A stretch of DNA of 64,000 bases from Pisaster brevispinus (GCA_023634235.1 JAMKCF010000013.1:6671827-6735826), one strand, 5' to 3'; positions 36,012 through 47,870 are shown, numbered from the stretch's first letter. Notes: generated from the sequence alone by a model not told the origin. Program-made: numbers and translations.

Positions 36012-36253
36012 TTTTTTTTTGGGGGGGGGTTCTTGAGCAATCCATTTAATTTAATTTACAAAGCCATGGTAAACGTTCGATACTGCATTACATTTAAATT
36101 CATCCAACTTCAGGACACAATGCTATATTCTCCAATAAGGTCGGCCCATCTCAGGCCAAGTCAACTTCACGAGGGCTTTGCGAGGTCAGTGTCTCCCCAA
36201 ATGTTCCCATACTTTTCCTCTTGTAAAACCTCTAATGAATTCCGGAGATTCCC
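35080..36253. other. Intergenic; dispersed repeat and simple repeats
   Basis: 35380-35402 is poly-G, followed by a short tandem 'gggtgctggcggtat'. 35660-35790 belongs to a dispersed repeat also at 52960-53050 and 58355-58420 (ttggttcacat.aagtgcgga). 35976-36009 is (TTG)n followed by poly-T and poly-G. No gene recognised. Confidence 0.5.
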
Positions 36254-36338
36254 AAAACACAATGAAGACACAGTAGGAGGGGAACACACCATGCCTGGCA
36301 TGGTGTGTTCCCCTCCTACTGTGTCTTCATTGTGTTTT
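36254..36338. repeat. 85-bp almost perfect palindrome
   Basis: 42-bp arms separated by a single central base at 36296. The left arm begins aaaacacaatgaagacacag and ends acacaccatgcc; the right arm is its exact inverse. A diverged one-arm relative with similar flanks is at about 46400-46490. Confidence 0.95.
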
Positions 36339-36394
36339 AATGCCACATATCGAGCACTACATGTAAAAACAAAGAGTCTCATAATAAATAAGAT

Positions 36395-36510
36395 AGATAA
36401 GCACATTTTATTGAATAATGTAAAAACTCTGCACATTTTATTCGGATTACGTACGGGGAGACTATGGTCATGCAAATAAGAGTGAAGTCCTTCAGTATTA
36501 TCCCTCGCCT
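36395..36510. repeat. Dispersed repeat block shared with the lectin duplication
   Basis: Resembles 16045-16160 (agcacattttattgaataa ... cattctc). Non-coding. Confidence 0.55.
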
Positions 36511-36580
36511 CCATACGGCACCGTAACCTTCGGTGCCCTTGGCATTAAAGCTCATTATTTGAAAATGCCGAGTTCAGACC

Positions 36581-36981
36581 TTAAAGAGGCTGTGCCGTCG
36601 TGATCAAAGCAGGCCTGTGGCTGTACATGGATTTAGCCTATGAAGTATGCTAATTACATTCACATATGCGTTCAGACATTATTGGTTCGCATATTATGTC
36701 ATAGTGATGTGCGCTTAGCAGTCGCACAAACACGTATGCGTCACGCCACCATCAGTCTCATACAAAAAGGCGCGATGTTCCATCATTTTGTCAACCAACA
36801 GTGTTAGTGCGCACGCGCAATGTGCAATTTACATATTTCATGGGAACTCTCACCCAGCTACGAGCACGCGCGCGTCCTCTCTCTTTAGAGCAAGCGCGCG
36901 TGCTGTAACTGGATTGAGAGATCATAATGCCTCATGTACAGCCTCATGCCTGCTATGATCACCACGATACGACCCCTTTAA
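36581..36981. mobile_element. MITE with ~50-bp inverted ends, copy 1
   Basis: Starts ttaaagaggctgtgccgtcg, then gatcaaagcaggc and ggctgtacatg; the inverse is at the right end, ending cccctttaa. The interior has GC-rich gcacgcgcgcg stretches. A second copy is in SMIM7 intron 2 at 40705-40905. Confidence 0.7.
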
Positions 36982-38126
36982 TGCAAAACGGAGTTGAACT
37001 TTTTTCCGCTTACATGATAAAATATTGGAACTATTAGGAGTCAGCCTGTGTTTATGCAATACCACATCATGCCTTCAACTTTTCAATATTGGACTGGAGC
37101 AGCTGAAAAACGAGAAGGCAAGGGAGTCAACCAACTTGGAATTCTTGGGTCTCCAACGGTTTAATCCACACAAAACAAAAATAAATACATTTTGTAAATC
37201 GTGAAGATCTAAAATTGCAGCTCAATTCAAACCTTTGCTCGATACACAGGACAGGCTGAGCTAAATGAAACCACTAACAACGGCAACTTCTTGAGTAACG
37301 CTCAAACCCTTCACGCAGTTACACTAATAATCCTCCAACATTTTTACCCCAAACCTTGGGAAACACAGCGCTGATTGGCTAACCACAAGTGACTGCTTTG
37401 TACGCATGCTTGTTTAAAATTGCGAGCACTTGTATGATGCTTGTAGGACACTTAGTACGCACGTGTCAAAATGCAAGTATTTTGGCACGATTCCGTTTCA
37501 AATGAATCATGTTTTTACATGGTCACCCTTAACTGCATACAGTTAAGACATGTCACAATATCAAAGAAGAATGAGAAGGGGACCAGTTGCTTTATGACTT
37601 GATGCCTCTTTTGCGGGTTACCATACTGAGTGGATTGGCCACAGGCCTAATTAAAATGTGCTATATGCTGGCACATTTTAATTAACCAATACCAGGGGTA
37701 ATAAGCGAGCGGCGTATGCTGAAAAAAAAAAATAAAAAAAATAGAGCGGCGAGACGGATCACCCCTGGGAACGAGGTTTGTGTAACTCCTCTACATTGGG
37801 CATTGCAAAAATTATTGCTAGTCAAGATGTACCACCAATAGTTGATCAAACTTTAGCGTGTCGTGTCCACAACATGCAAGATCAATTTTCTCCATGGATG
37901 CATGTACAGTTTGTGCCTGCTAGCCTCTCACCCAGCGAGTCATTTTGTAAACATGTGATGTCATGATTCACATGTGATGGCATGAGCCCGAGGTGAAGGA
38001 AATGCCTAGGAATAGTCCTTAGTATTTACAATGGTTGTCTTTACGCTTACAAAATCATCATCTTCAAGGTCCGTCTTAAAGGTACATTGTGTTTTTTTTG
38101 CACACAGGTTGCCTTCCAGTCAGCTG
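36982..38126. other. Region downstream of SMIM7
   Basis: Lies beyond the SMIM7 stop codon in the gene's direction and should include its 3' UTR. I could not identify a convincing polyadenylation signal. A small inverted pair (aattaaaatgtg / cacattttaatt) is at 37649-37683. Confidence 0.4.
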
Positions 38127-41100
38127 CTACGAACCAAACAATCTGCAAAAATAAAAATAAGAAGACACAAAGTTAGTGGTGTTGGGTAAAAACCACAATA
38201 AAATTCTTTATAACTAGTTTTTTAATACAGTGCTTTATCTACAGGGGTCTCAAAGAGCTTATCATTATCTTAATCCCGATAATATAAATTGGTTGCGGTA
38301 CATGCTGCTGATTACAGGAATCAAAACTGGACTCTAGTCACCGAGCATGCTCAGTGGTAGTCTCGGTTCCGAGACGCTCCAGTTGTCTAGTCACAGAAAA
38401 AACACACCTTGTCCCGGCTAGAGGGCGCTATCATTCCCCATGAAAAGCAGTTACAGGAATGATAGTGCCCTCTGGTGGCGATCGGTTAAGGTTGATAGGG
38501 GTAAGGTTTTTTATTGACTACACAACCGGACGTCTTGGAACCAAGACTACAATCCTGGTCATAACTCCTTGCCCCCCCCCCCCGACCAGTGTTGACACTC
38601 ATTGCGCAGTCTGCACTCCAGCTGGGGTGGTAACTGTTATGATTATTACTATACACTCATTATTATTGTTTATTCCGCCAAGATTTCAACTAACGTGCAA
38701 CAAGAAACTGATCTTTGTTTCTGTTCGGTTACTAATGATGTAAGGAACTGTACCAAGAAAGGCAACAAAATCAGTCTAAAATGGCAAGCAGCCGATTTCA
38801 CGAAATGCTAGGATAAATCCTATCTCGAGTTAGTACGAGTAACTAGTCCTAACTTAGGATTAATCTTAAGGTTTACATGTTACAGTGCAAGGCTGGGACT
38901 CGTTTTAAGTCCTAAGATTAATCCTAAGTTAGGAAGAGTTTGGTGAAATCGACGGCAGAATTAATGAAAGTGAACCAAACCACTCTGACTCAAAAGCCTA
39001 TTAATCTAATCACAAAACGGGAAAAGAATCCTAAACAAATAAATCTAAAACGACATCGATTTTCAACGGGGAGTGGGAGACAGGGGATTATCAGAAGGCC
39101 CTTGAAGCATTTTGGCCGGGATTGTAGGATCAGTGCTCCATTGGTATTAAGAGTCTTTAAGACATCTGTTCTAGAATGCAGAGGGTAGTGGGTTCGAATT
39201 CCACTTGATTGGTACCAAGTGGGAATCTATTCTTGACCCAATACAAGAGGAAAACTTACACAAGCATCATAAGCATGACACAGATATTCCACAACCCGAT
39301 GAAGATTCGGAAGAATTTTAAATTCTGAAGGAACTGACGGATCTGGTCACCTGCAAAAAATAAAAAAATTCTTTGATAAATAGACGGGGAAAAAGGTTAA
39401 ACATCTCAACAGAGTATAGAATAAAATTCACTGCCACCTGACATTTTAGATTAGAATGCCAGGGGCCAATTTCAAAGAGCTGCTTAAGAACAAAAAGTAC
39501 TTAACAATTTTGCTTACCACAATAAGGTTACCTGCCAAAATACCATGTCAGATGTTCCTTCTTTTTGCTTAGCAGAAAATTGTTAAGCAGGTGTTAAACA
39601 GCTGTATGAAATTGAGCCCAGATGGCTGTATGGCTTTTTCGCTCTTTTTTTTTTCCTTTGGGAGGGGCAGCGGGGAGGGAGGAGGGGAAGCCACTATGAA
39701 TCGAAAGTAAAATGCCCAAATAGGGAGAAGCAATTATAGTGAAATGTGTCTAGCTCAAGGACACAAGTGTCATGAGTGGGATTCTAACCCGTACCTCGGT
39801 GACTCAGCCACCAGAACTGAGTCTGAGCCTGAGCCCGTCGTGGCTGAACGGTCAAGTGCTCTGGACTCAAGCTCTGGTGTTTCCGATGAGCATAGTGTGG
39901 GTTCGAGTCCCGGTCTTGACACTTGTGTCCTTTAAAGCAAGACACTTTAACCGTAATTGCTATGTCCTTCAGCCGTAGGTCCTGTTTGTTGTGTAATGCA
40001 TGTAAAAGAACCCAATTACATTTATCATTAAGACGCACCATGTAAGAGAAGGGGGTTTGCCCCGGTGTTTCTGGCAGTGGCTGCTAAATGTGCCGCAGCA
40101 CCTTGTAAACTCTTGCACGGTGGTACATAAATAGGTCGCAAAGTTCAACAAATTAAAAAAACTGTCTTAAAAGAATAAATAAAATTGTGGGTTGAACAAT
40201 GACAAACTGACTACAGCGTGAATTGAACCTGCGAACTTCAGACTAACATGCTGGCACTCTACCAACTGAGCTATCTAGCCCTTATATTGGCGGTCTCACT
40301 ATTTTGTCAAGATCTTTGTTCCGGGGCTGCCAGTCAGAAGACATTCAACCTGTAACCGCCTTTAAAAAATACAATAAGTGCTTTGAGACGCCCGCAGATA
40401 AAGCACTGTGAAAAAACTAGTAAATTGTTATTATTACTATTAAATGGTGCACTAGAGCGCTCGTGGAATATCCCATACCTGTTGTTGGTTCCGAGACGTC
40501 TTTTTCTCCGAATCCTTCTGTCTCACTTGTCTTCTTCTTACTGTAAATTTAAACGATTTTTGGAAAACAACCAATCATTTACTGTTGTGTCTCATGTTGA
40601 AAATAATTTTGGGGTGTGTATTTGCACATGCTTAGATTTTCACGTACCAGTTCTGGTAATTCTTTATATTTCATATTTTTTTCTGAAAGGGTAATTTTTC
40701 TCCATTTAAAAGTGGGCTGTTGTCATGATCAAAGCCGACCTCTACATGGAAATTATAAACTCAAAGCCAGTTACTGCACACGCCCTCCCTCCGTATCATA
40801 TCTATGGAGAGTGCGCGAGTGCGTGCTGTAACTGGGTGAGAGTTCATGATTCCATGTACGTACAGCCACAGGCCTGCTTTGATCATGATGACACAGCCTC
40901 TTTAATGCTTGTGGACAACATCGGTAATTGTCAAGGACCAGAATCTGCAGTTTGTGTGACACAGCATGTACATGTACATGTACATGTGCGTACATGAAAT
41001 AACAAACCTGTGAAACTTGAACTTTTAAGCCCAATCAGTCATAGGAGAAAAACCCCAATGTTTTCACTGTTTTCAAACCTCCGATTTTGGACTCGAGAAT

Positions 41101-43301
41101 TCAAAACAATTTTTGTTTTTCGCATTTCACAATAACTACAGAATTTCAAGGGAAGTTTTCCACCATGACTGTCTTTATACCATTTAACTGAAGTGCAAAT
41201 CTGTGCACACTTGTATTTTCAATCTTACCAGCTGTGCACAACTTTGGGAAGGTTGAAAATTGATGTGATATGCAACAATTTTTGCTTGAAATGATATAGT
41301 TGTTGAGAAACGAGTAAAACAGTGATGCTTGAAAATGCTGACAAATTTTGTTCACTAATTTCTTGTGACTCTGACGAGTGATTGACCTTTACCCTCCAGC
41401 GAGGAACCTACTTGGTTGCAACGCCCCCATGGTATGTTGTCAGCACAATTTACTTTTATGCTTCCAAGCTTTCCCCCATAGATCAACAGGATTTGTTTTT
41501 GCTTTTTTTCCAACTTTTTTTTGTAACTAAGTGTGGTGTATCAATGTCAAGGTACTGCCTGGGTTAATTCAACCTTATTTGTTTGCTTAATTAATTAAGT
41601 TTTATAATTTGGTTCCATCTACCACTGAAGATGGACATACAGAGTTTGTTCACAAAGGATGCTGGCTGAATTTTTCTTCTGTCCCCTCCTAACCAAATCA
41701 CTGACCCCTGTTGACTGGCACGCCCGCTAGGATTGTGGCACGCTCCAGCTTAGGATATCATGTAGTATGAGCTGACTAATGTATGCCAGCATGAGCTGAC
41801 AGCGGCCCTCTACTGTTCCCAGGTGTGTTAGTTCATGTATTCGATGGGTCACGCTGAGTGTGGGTGGTGGTCTTTAAGAATTAAGTACCAATTTTGTGTC
41901 TATATATTTTTTTATCAAGTAATAAACCACAAGGGAAACTGACTGGGTAACTTTTTTAATTTTTTATTTGGGTTTGAACAAAGAAAAATTGACTGGAGCG
42001 GGACTTGAACCAACGACCGCCGGTACGTTAATCCGGAGGTCGTTGGTTCAAGTCCCGCTCCAGTCAATTTTTCTTTGTTCAAACCCAAATTATATATATT
42101 TTAGACAAACTTCTCAACAAGTCTACTTACAAATTGAAATTCAGGACGGCACCTGCATTTACCATCATTGTCCTGCAAAATGAAGAGTACAAGTCAAAGA
42201 TTGCACACAAAAGAAGCCATGTTTAAATTTACAACAAATTAAAAAGAATCGCTTGGGAAGAAATACCATGTAGAGTATTGGATTGATTTTTAGAATAACC
42301 ACAACTCTAAGAAAAATTTGTGATATTAATACCACAGTCAAACATTCCTAGATTGTATCTCCACCATGCAAAGTTTCAAATCCTACTCATGTACATGGTG
42401 TTACTGCAAACCTACTAGATTGTATCTCCACCATGCAAAGTTTCAAATCCTACTCATGTACATATGTACATGGTGTTACTGCAAACCTTACTAGATTGTA
42501 TCTCCACCATGCAGTTTCAAATCCTACTCATGTACATGGTGTTACTGCAAACCTTACTAGATTGTATCTCCACCATGCAGTTTCAAATCCTACTCATGTA
42601 CATGGTGTTACTGCAAACCTTACTAGATTGTATCTCCGCCATGCAAAGTTTCAAATCCTACTCATGTACATGGTGTTACTGCAAACCTTACTAGATTGTA
42701 TCTCCACCATGCAAAGTTTTAAATCCTACTCATGTACATGCTGTTACTGCAAACCTTACTAGATTGTATCTCCACCATGCAGTTTCAAATCCTACTCATG
42801 TACATGGTGTTACTGCAAACCTTACTAGATTGTATCTCCGCCATGCAAAGTTTCAAATCCTACTAAAACCTTAACTTAAGCCTACTAATATAGTACTAGT
42901 TTTACTATTTAGTAGTCTAGTGTACTGTAGTAAGTAGGCCTACTGAGTAATGTACTCTAGCTAGCTACTAGATTTTGTAGATTGATCACCACCAAGGCCA
43001 AGCAAAATCCCAGTCCCACTCAGTTTGTGCTCGAAATCATTCACGTGTAAATGCTAACGTTAATCTTGGTTGTTTATTTATATTGCTAACTACACATCAA
43101 AACAGTGCTTAGAATAGAAGTAAGAGTCAAGACAATGCTAAGTAATGGAGAATAGTTGGCATGCAATGATATGATGTATTGACTTTTTCATGATTTGTAA
43201 GTTTAACCAGTCGTCATAAAAAACCTTCCTCTCTATGGTAATATATCGTACATTTTCAACAGAAATATCACTTACCCGAACAGGATCAAGTCAGCAATCA
43301 T
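38127..43301 (-). CDS. SMIM7: Small integral membrane protein 7 (SMIM7), five coding exons
   Basis: Coding exons on the minus strand: 43301-43276, 42172-42131, 40540-40479, 39350-39260 and 38142-38127 (237 nt, 78 residues plus TAG). Every junction has GT donors (gtaagtg, gtaagta, gtatggg, gtaagtt) and AG acceptors (ttttgcag, tttacag, ttttgcag, ttttgcag), and phases match throughout. The protein reads MIADLILFGTMMVNAGAVLN, then FKKKTSETEGFGE, EPTTGDQIRQFL, FRIFIGLWNI and VLFGS at the end. This is near-collinear with vertebrate SMIM7 (about 75 residues), including FGT..NAGAVLNF, KKK, GFGE, RIFI.LWN and the C-terminal VLFGS. There is an N-terminal hydrophobic segment (1-23) and a C-terminal transmembrane segment (about 54-76). 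Molecular function is not established. If exon 4 is not spliced, its frame stops at an adjacent TAA. Introns carry many repeats. Confidence 0.95.
38420..38473. repeat. 18-bp inverted repeat in SMIM7 intron 4
   Basis: Arms agagggcgctatcattcc and ggaatgatagtgccctct, one mismatch, 18-bp loop. Confidence 0.7.
38793..38951. mobile_element. MITE in SMIM7 intron 4
   Basis: Inverted ends cgatttcacgaaa / tttggtgaaatcg and inner arms ctaacttaggattaatctta / taagattaatcctaagttag. About 159 bp. Confidence 0.75.
39461..39620. mobile_element. MITE of the 'CTTAGCAG' family, copy 1 (SMIM7 intron 3)
   Basis: Left end aggggccaatttcaaagagc with inverse ...gctgtatgaaattgagccc at the right. Inner motifs ttgcttaccacaataaggtt and tgcttagcagaaa. 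Relatives at 54635-54806, 59138-59332, 60420-60625 and 62051-62165. Confidence 0.65.
39722..39828 (-). mobile_element. SINE head, minus strand, abutting the next SINE
   Basis: Inverse of the tRNA-like head (aaggacacaagtgtcatgag, gggattctaaccc). It meets the plus-strand SINE head-to-head at about 39828. Confidence 0.55.
39829..40160 (+). mobile_element. SINE with tRNA(Ser/Leu)-like head (SMIM7 intron 3)
   Basis: The head reads gtcgtggctgaacggtcaag and gtgggttcgagtcccggtc. The body contains aagagaaggggg, ccccggtgtttctggcagtg, agcaccttgtaaac and an A-rich tail. Body matched at 56320-56575. Confidence 0.7.
40183..40290 (-). mobile_element. tRNA-derived SINE, second family (SMIM7 intron 3)
   Basis: Minus strand reads tagctcagttggtagagtgc then gcaggttcaattcacgc and a tail like gtcagtttgtcattgttc. 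A- and B-box present, but the acceptor arms do not pair. Confidence 0.6.
40705..40905. mobile_element. MITE with ~50-bp inverted ends, copy 2 (SMIM7 intron 2)
   Basis: Ends tttaaaagtgggctgttgtc and gatgacacagcctctttaa; inner arms gatcaaagc and gcctgctttgatcatg. Related to 36581-36981. Confidence 0.65.
40966..41385. repeat. Dispersed repeat in SMIM7 intron 2
   Basis: Starts at a (CATGTA)n run (40966-40997). Part of it (atgaaataacaaac.tgtgaa) also occurs near 22140. The part with ccaccatgactgtctttata is found inverted near 52795-52820. No coding evidence. Confidence 0.45.
41966..42090. repeat. 125-bp palindrome made of two inverted SINE pieces (SMIM7 intron 2)
   Basis: Perfect 53-bp arms at 41966-42018 and 42038-42090, with a 19-nt centre that itself pairs ccgg/ccgg. 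Each arm contains the SINE B-box phrase gttggttcaagtcccgctcc and tail gtcaatttttctttgttc. It lies 40 bp beyond the SMIM7 exon 2 donor, so the pre-mRNA could form a long hairpin there. Confidence 0.95.
42348..42864. repeat. 64-68-bp minisatellite, about 8 copies (SMIM7 intron 1)
   Basis: Unit ctagattgtatctccaccat gc(aaag)tttcaaatcctactc..., repeating from 42348 to about 42864. Length variation comes mainly from presence or absence of 'aaag'. Open frames across it are repeat artefacts. Confidence 0.95.
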
Positions 43302-44680
43302 CTTGTCATTCCTGGACTCCTTTTTACAATTTTAAAACCATTTCACAGCGTTCATTCCATTTTCGACATCAGCACTTTACACGTACACAATTTCACTCAA
43401 GCAAGTGAAGTTTCTTTTTTTATTAGGACGCCCTCTATTGACAAGTTTTTTCCCAAAAAGTGGGATGAACATGACAAAGCAGCCGCGGCACACACGTGCG
43501 TTAACATCACACAATTTTTTTGACATCACGGCCAGAGGAAACGGAATAAGAAAATCCTTAATATAGAGACCGGCTTTTCAATAAACTGAGAGCCACAGTG
43601 CTTACATACAACGTCCGTGTATTATTCTCTCAGTGTAGATAAAAAAATAAATAAATAAATAAAAACTTTCGGCGAAAATAAAAGGGCCACGATCGAAAGT
43701 TAATTGTTAAGCATGGTACACCAACAATTATTAGGGCGAGTACCGCATCTCTACTAGCACTATTCTACCATTTATCGAAATTTCAAAGCTGTCTCCAAGG
43801 CATGTGACCATTTAGAGCATTGGGGTCATCCCACCCCTTCTCAAAACCCAAAGTCACACCCACTTCAAAGATCGTTTACGTCATCCATATGGAGCCTCCA
43901 TTTTGTGTACATATTGTGATTTTGCACATTGTGCCGATCAGCAGCAGTACAATCGTTCCCATCATGCACCATTACATCCTGAACAATAATTCGTACAAGC
44001 ATCAGCCCAGATCTTGGATGAGACCGGTGGGGCCAAGTGAGGTCGAGCCCCCCCCCCCCTCCTCTCACAAAGATAAAAATAATATTCATCCACATCCCAT
44101 TATACATACAACATCGTCATCCTGGTTTTGATTCTACCTTACTAGTCCGGCGGAATCAAATATCGCAGCCGGTATGATCCGCGATTGTTATCACAACCCA
44201 AGGGACTACATTGAATTTAACAAAAATTGTAGAACCCGACATCTACCCCAAGGAGCAATTCACCCCCGAAATGTCACAGACGGTGCTCCTCAGAGGCCAA
44301 CCGAGACCAGGAGTTAATTAAAGGCGGCAACGATAACATCGATGACCTTTTGGAACGTGACCGTTGACCTTAAAGCGGAAGCTCCCTTGCGACGGTCTGT
44401 CAGACAGACGCTACCCAGCACTATTGAAATTGACCTTTAAAAACCGAGTGAGATTTAGGACGAGAAGGATTTACCGGGGAAGCAGGCATAAACTTTACGT
44501 AGAGAAGTGCCAGGGGGTCATGGACATTGTCTGGGGGAGAGGGAGGGGGGATGAGGTTAACGACGGGGGTGGACGGTTGGCATTTAGTCTTGGGAGGGTC
44601 AGGGGAAAATAGTCTCCTACTCATAATAGGCTGTCGATCTCCCAATGGCACATTGATTCTTAATTTTATCATGCGATTGT
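43302..44680. other. SMIM7 5' flank and intergenic region
   Basis: The SMIM7 promoter should lie at the low end, on the minus strand. No TATA seen. (AAAT)n at 43649-43664 and poly-C at 44050-44060. Open frames at 44360-44900 are in low-complexity GC-rich DNA and show no domain. Confidence 0.4.
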
Positions 44681-45460
44681 GGAGAAACTTGGTGGATGGA
44701 GCATTAAGATGTTCTAGACCTAGTCAGAGACGCTATACTGTTGCGGTTGAGAAGAGCGTCTTGGAACCAAGACTATTAAAGGGGAGTAATACGAATTTAA
44801 AATTGAGAAACGTTTCTATCAAAATTGTGTATTCCTCTATTAATATAGGGATTGTTCTTCCTGCGTGGACAAATTCGCTCCGGATTTTCGGCGATATCTA
44901 AAAAACGCGACCACCTTTTGAAATGAAACAATCACAGGCTAGTTGTATCGTATAAGATTAAAACAATCGAACGGTTTCGAATACTTTGCCTTTAAATAGC
45001 GCGGACAATTTCAATTAGTGCTCAATTGATGGGGCACGGTGGTACCCCGCCCCTCTATTGTGTCTTCGCTGATGTGTGCTTGAAATCTCAGGACTGACTA
45101 CTTCGGGGAGTATTTTGGGACGGGGTACTTCAAGAGGAAAATAGTCTGGGAACATTAGTAGGGGGATACCCTCTATAACCCCATATCGGGCATGGTATAA
45201 AGACATTTAACTTGCGGTTATGGAGGAACTTGGTGGAGTCTAGGGGCCTTAGGTTTTTCCGGACCAAGTCAGAGACAGTGCGTGGATGAGAGGAGCGTCT
45301 TGTGACTATTAAAGACCCTGATTAAGTTAGTATCAAGCGGTTATGAGGAGAACTTGGCGGATGGGGCATTACGTTTTGACGGACCTAGTCTTCGTTCCAA
45401 GACGCTCCTGTTGTGTTAGTCGAGAGGAGCGTCTTGGAACCAAGACTACATACACTGAAC
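44681..45460. repeat. Three diverged repeats with GAGCGTCTTG motif
   Basis: The phrases 'aacttggtgga', 'cctagtc', 'gaggagcgtcttg' and 'accaagacta' recur in order near 44686-44780, 45228-45315 and 45350-45450. The last contains the inverted pair gttccaagacgctcc / ggagcgtcttggaac. A related fragment is at about 38365-38385. Confidence 0.6.
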
Positions 45461-46779
45461 AAGAGTGCTATTTTTTATGTTATATAACACCCTCTTCCTA
45501 TAATGGTGATAAAAAGGTACACTACCGGCTGACACGTCGGCACGTTTCATGATAACAATGTTGCTGTAAAGGCTTTATGATAGTTTGTGAAAACGAATAA
45601 AGGAAACTTGAATTTTATGACACACGAGGCAATTTAACAGGCAACCAGTGCCAGGCAATCCCCACCCCCACGAAAAAAACATTCACATTTTAGTTTTCTC
45701 ATTGTTTTCCTGGGAATGGTGAGTCACAACTAAATGTATATGCATCTTATGTTGTCGAAGTGTTCCATGTGCATACAGTGCAGGTATAGCTGCCTCCAAG
45801 TAGCCAGGAAAAAATGCCCCGTGAAAATGACAATTTAAGTGACCAATTTTTGTCATCAGTCTTATCTGTTTAACGGCCCAATAACTTGTCTCTACTATTG
45901 TTTACTTGTTTATTAATGTAAGTATTGAATGACAATACTTTGTAATGTTTTCTTTGTTATAGATGTACATAATTATAGTTATGTTTTGTCTACGATTATT
46001 TGTGTGTTTGGTAGCCATAGAGAGGATAGTCACATTGACACAAGCTTTTAGGCGATCCGCCAGGCTCTATTCTGGTTTATAACTCTTCCATGCTACCCAT
46101 GTTACGTTTCGTTATTGTTATGTGATTTAACTTTTTATTCATACAGGCCCAAGATGAATCAGATAAATATAAATAAAATGAAAATAAAAATAAATAAAAA
46201 ATAAAAACCGCAAAACTGTGTCATGCTGATTGTGCACAACCAACCTCATCTATGTAAGTACTAATTTCGGTTGAGAAGGCAAATTGTATAGCAATTTGCC
46301 CATATCAGAAAAAAAAGAAGGGAAAAAAAGAGCAAAAACAAAAACATGGTCCCATTCTTGCACACTCTCTTCCCTGTAGAGCAGAAGAACCCCTAACATT
46401 TTATCCTCTAAAGATTTCATGAGATTCCTAGAACACAATGAAGACACAATAAGGGAGGGGCGTGCACAACGCCTCATATTGAGCACCAAATAGCAAATTG
46501 AGTGCAAGGAGAACGGGTTTCGCACATTGCCATAACTTCAAATGGGATTTTTTATTTGAGGACAATGATGCTTGAAGTTTTAAAACTGTCTCGATTAGCT
46601 CAACCACACGTTGACCTTTATAAACAGAATGTTCTGGACGAGTGTTTCCGGTGGGGAAATAGTTTTCTGAAGTTAAAGATGCTAGCAGGTCCGGTTTTGG
46701 GTTTTTTTTTTCAACTGATTTGACCCGAACGTTTAGATTTCAATGGATTTGGGAAAAGTCACAAACTTTCATTTAAGGC
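45461..46779. other. Intergenic, no gene seen
   Basis: Contains a one-arm relative of the 36254-36338 palindrome at about 46400-46490. Otherwise AT-rich sequence with no recognisable feature. Confidence 0.45.
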
Positions 46780-47870
46780 ACTGCACGAAAGAAATCCACC
46801 AATGAGTAGTTATTCAAAAACTACAAATGAGTTAAATGTGTTGGGGGTGCGGACATTACCTCACGTCCGACAGCCGCGTACAAACAACTTTGCAAGTTAC
46901 ATGAACTTTGTCCGTACCATTATGCAAGAGTTTGTGTATGTTTTTGGTTTTGAAACAGCATCATCTGTCGAAATTCATACAGAGACAATAAATCTCTCTC
47001 CCCCCCCCCCTCTCGTATTCCATCGTAGAAAATGGGGATATGCCACACTTAATAATGCAAAGCGGGCATCCTACTTCATTCGGCATCTTCTCAAAACCCT
47101 GAAAGTTTTGCTCCTCCTTTCGGCCGAATGGATCCGTTGCCATACAGTTGCCTTTCACAACACCCCTACGCACAGGATATGCGGCAAACCTTAATGCAAG
47201 CTTGTGTTTGTTTGTTGCTATGGCGAATAATGCATATTCAACGGTGGTGACATGAGGGCGGTCACATACTAGTGGAACCGTCCGTCTTTCTCGAATAGGC
47301 GAATCAACTGAAACTTTTGTTTTACTTTTTGGTGTTTTACTCTAATAGTATATAACGTGTAATTAATTTTGGAAAAGTAAAGTCATTTCATCGTCTAATG
47401 ATCGTCCCGCCCAAACACACAATGCAAAAAAACTCCCAAAACAACAACAACAACAACTATTATCAAATTAATATTACTTGCAAGTTTTGAAAACGCGCCA
47501 TCACAGTTACTGCTATTTGCAGTTGGATTCAAAATGCGGATGTTAGGTCCGATTTTGTGCCGACTTGGCTCAAAAAGTTTGACTAGAATTGTTAAATAGT
47601 TCCTGTTAGACATTTGAGAAAATGATTAGCTGTCACGAGATGCTGCACGAAAGAAATCCGCCAATGATAAGTGTTTAATAGATACAAACTAAACATGGCA
47701 TCCCTACATTATGTAACGTCAGTCATCCGAGTTCAAACAATTTTGCATGTTACATTTATTTGTTTGCGTTGCATATTATGGGAAAATGTGTGTATGCTTT
47801 TCATTAAAAAACAGCATCATCTGTTAAATATCGATCAGCGGAAAATATTTAAAGAACACCCCCCCCCCTC
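46780..47870. repeat. Direct repeat pair, ~240 bp
   Basis: 46783-47022 and 47640-47868 share ctgcacgaaagaaatcc, a gap-ridden middle, then acagcatcatctgt and a poly-C tract. The stretch between them is unclassified. Confidence 0.6.

Noticed and set aside
42433..42762. Repetitive 76-109-residue frames
   Set aside because: Products of the 64-68-bp minisatellite in SMIM7 intron 1; not protein-like.
42348..42864. Possible CRISPR-like array
   Set aside because: Units are contiguous tandem copies with no variable spacers, in animal DNA.
44364..44901. Overlapping open frames of 80-124 residues
   Set aside because: Low-complexity G/A-rich sequence and repeat motifs; no domain or splice support.
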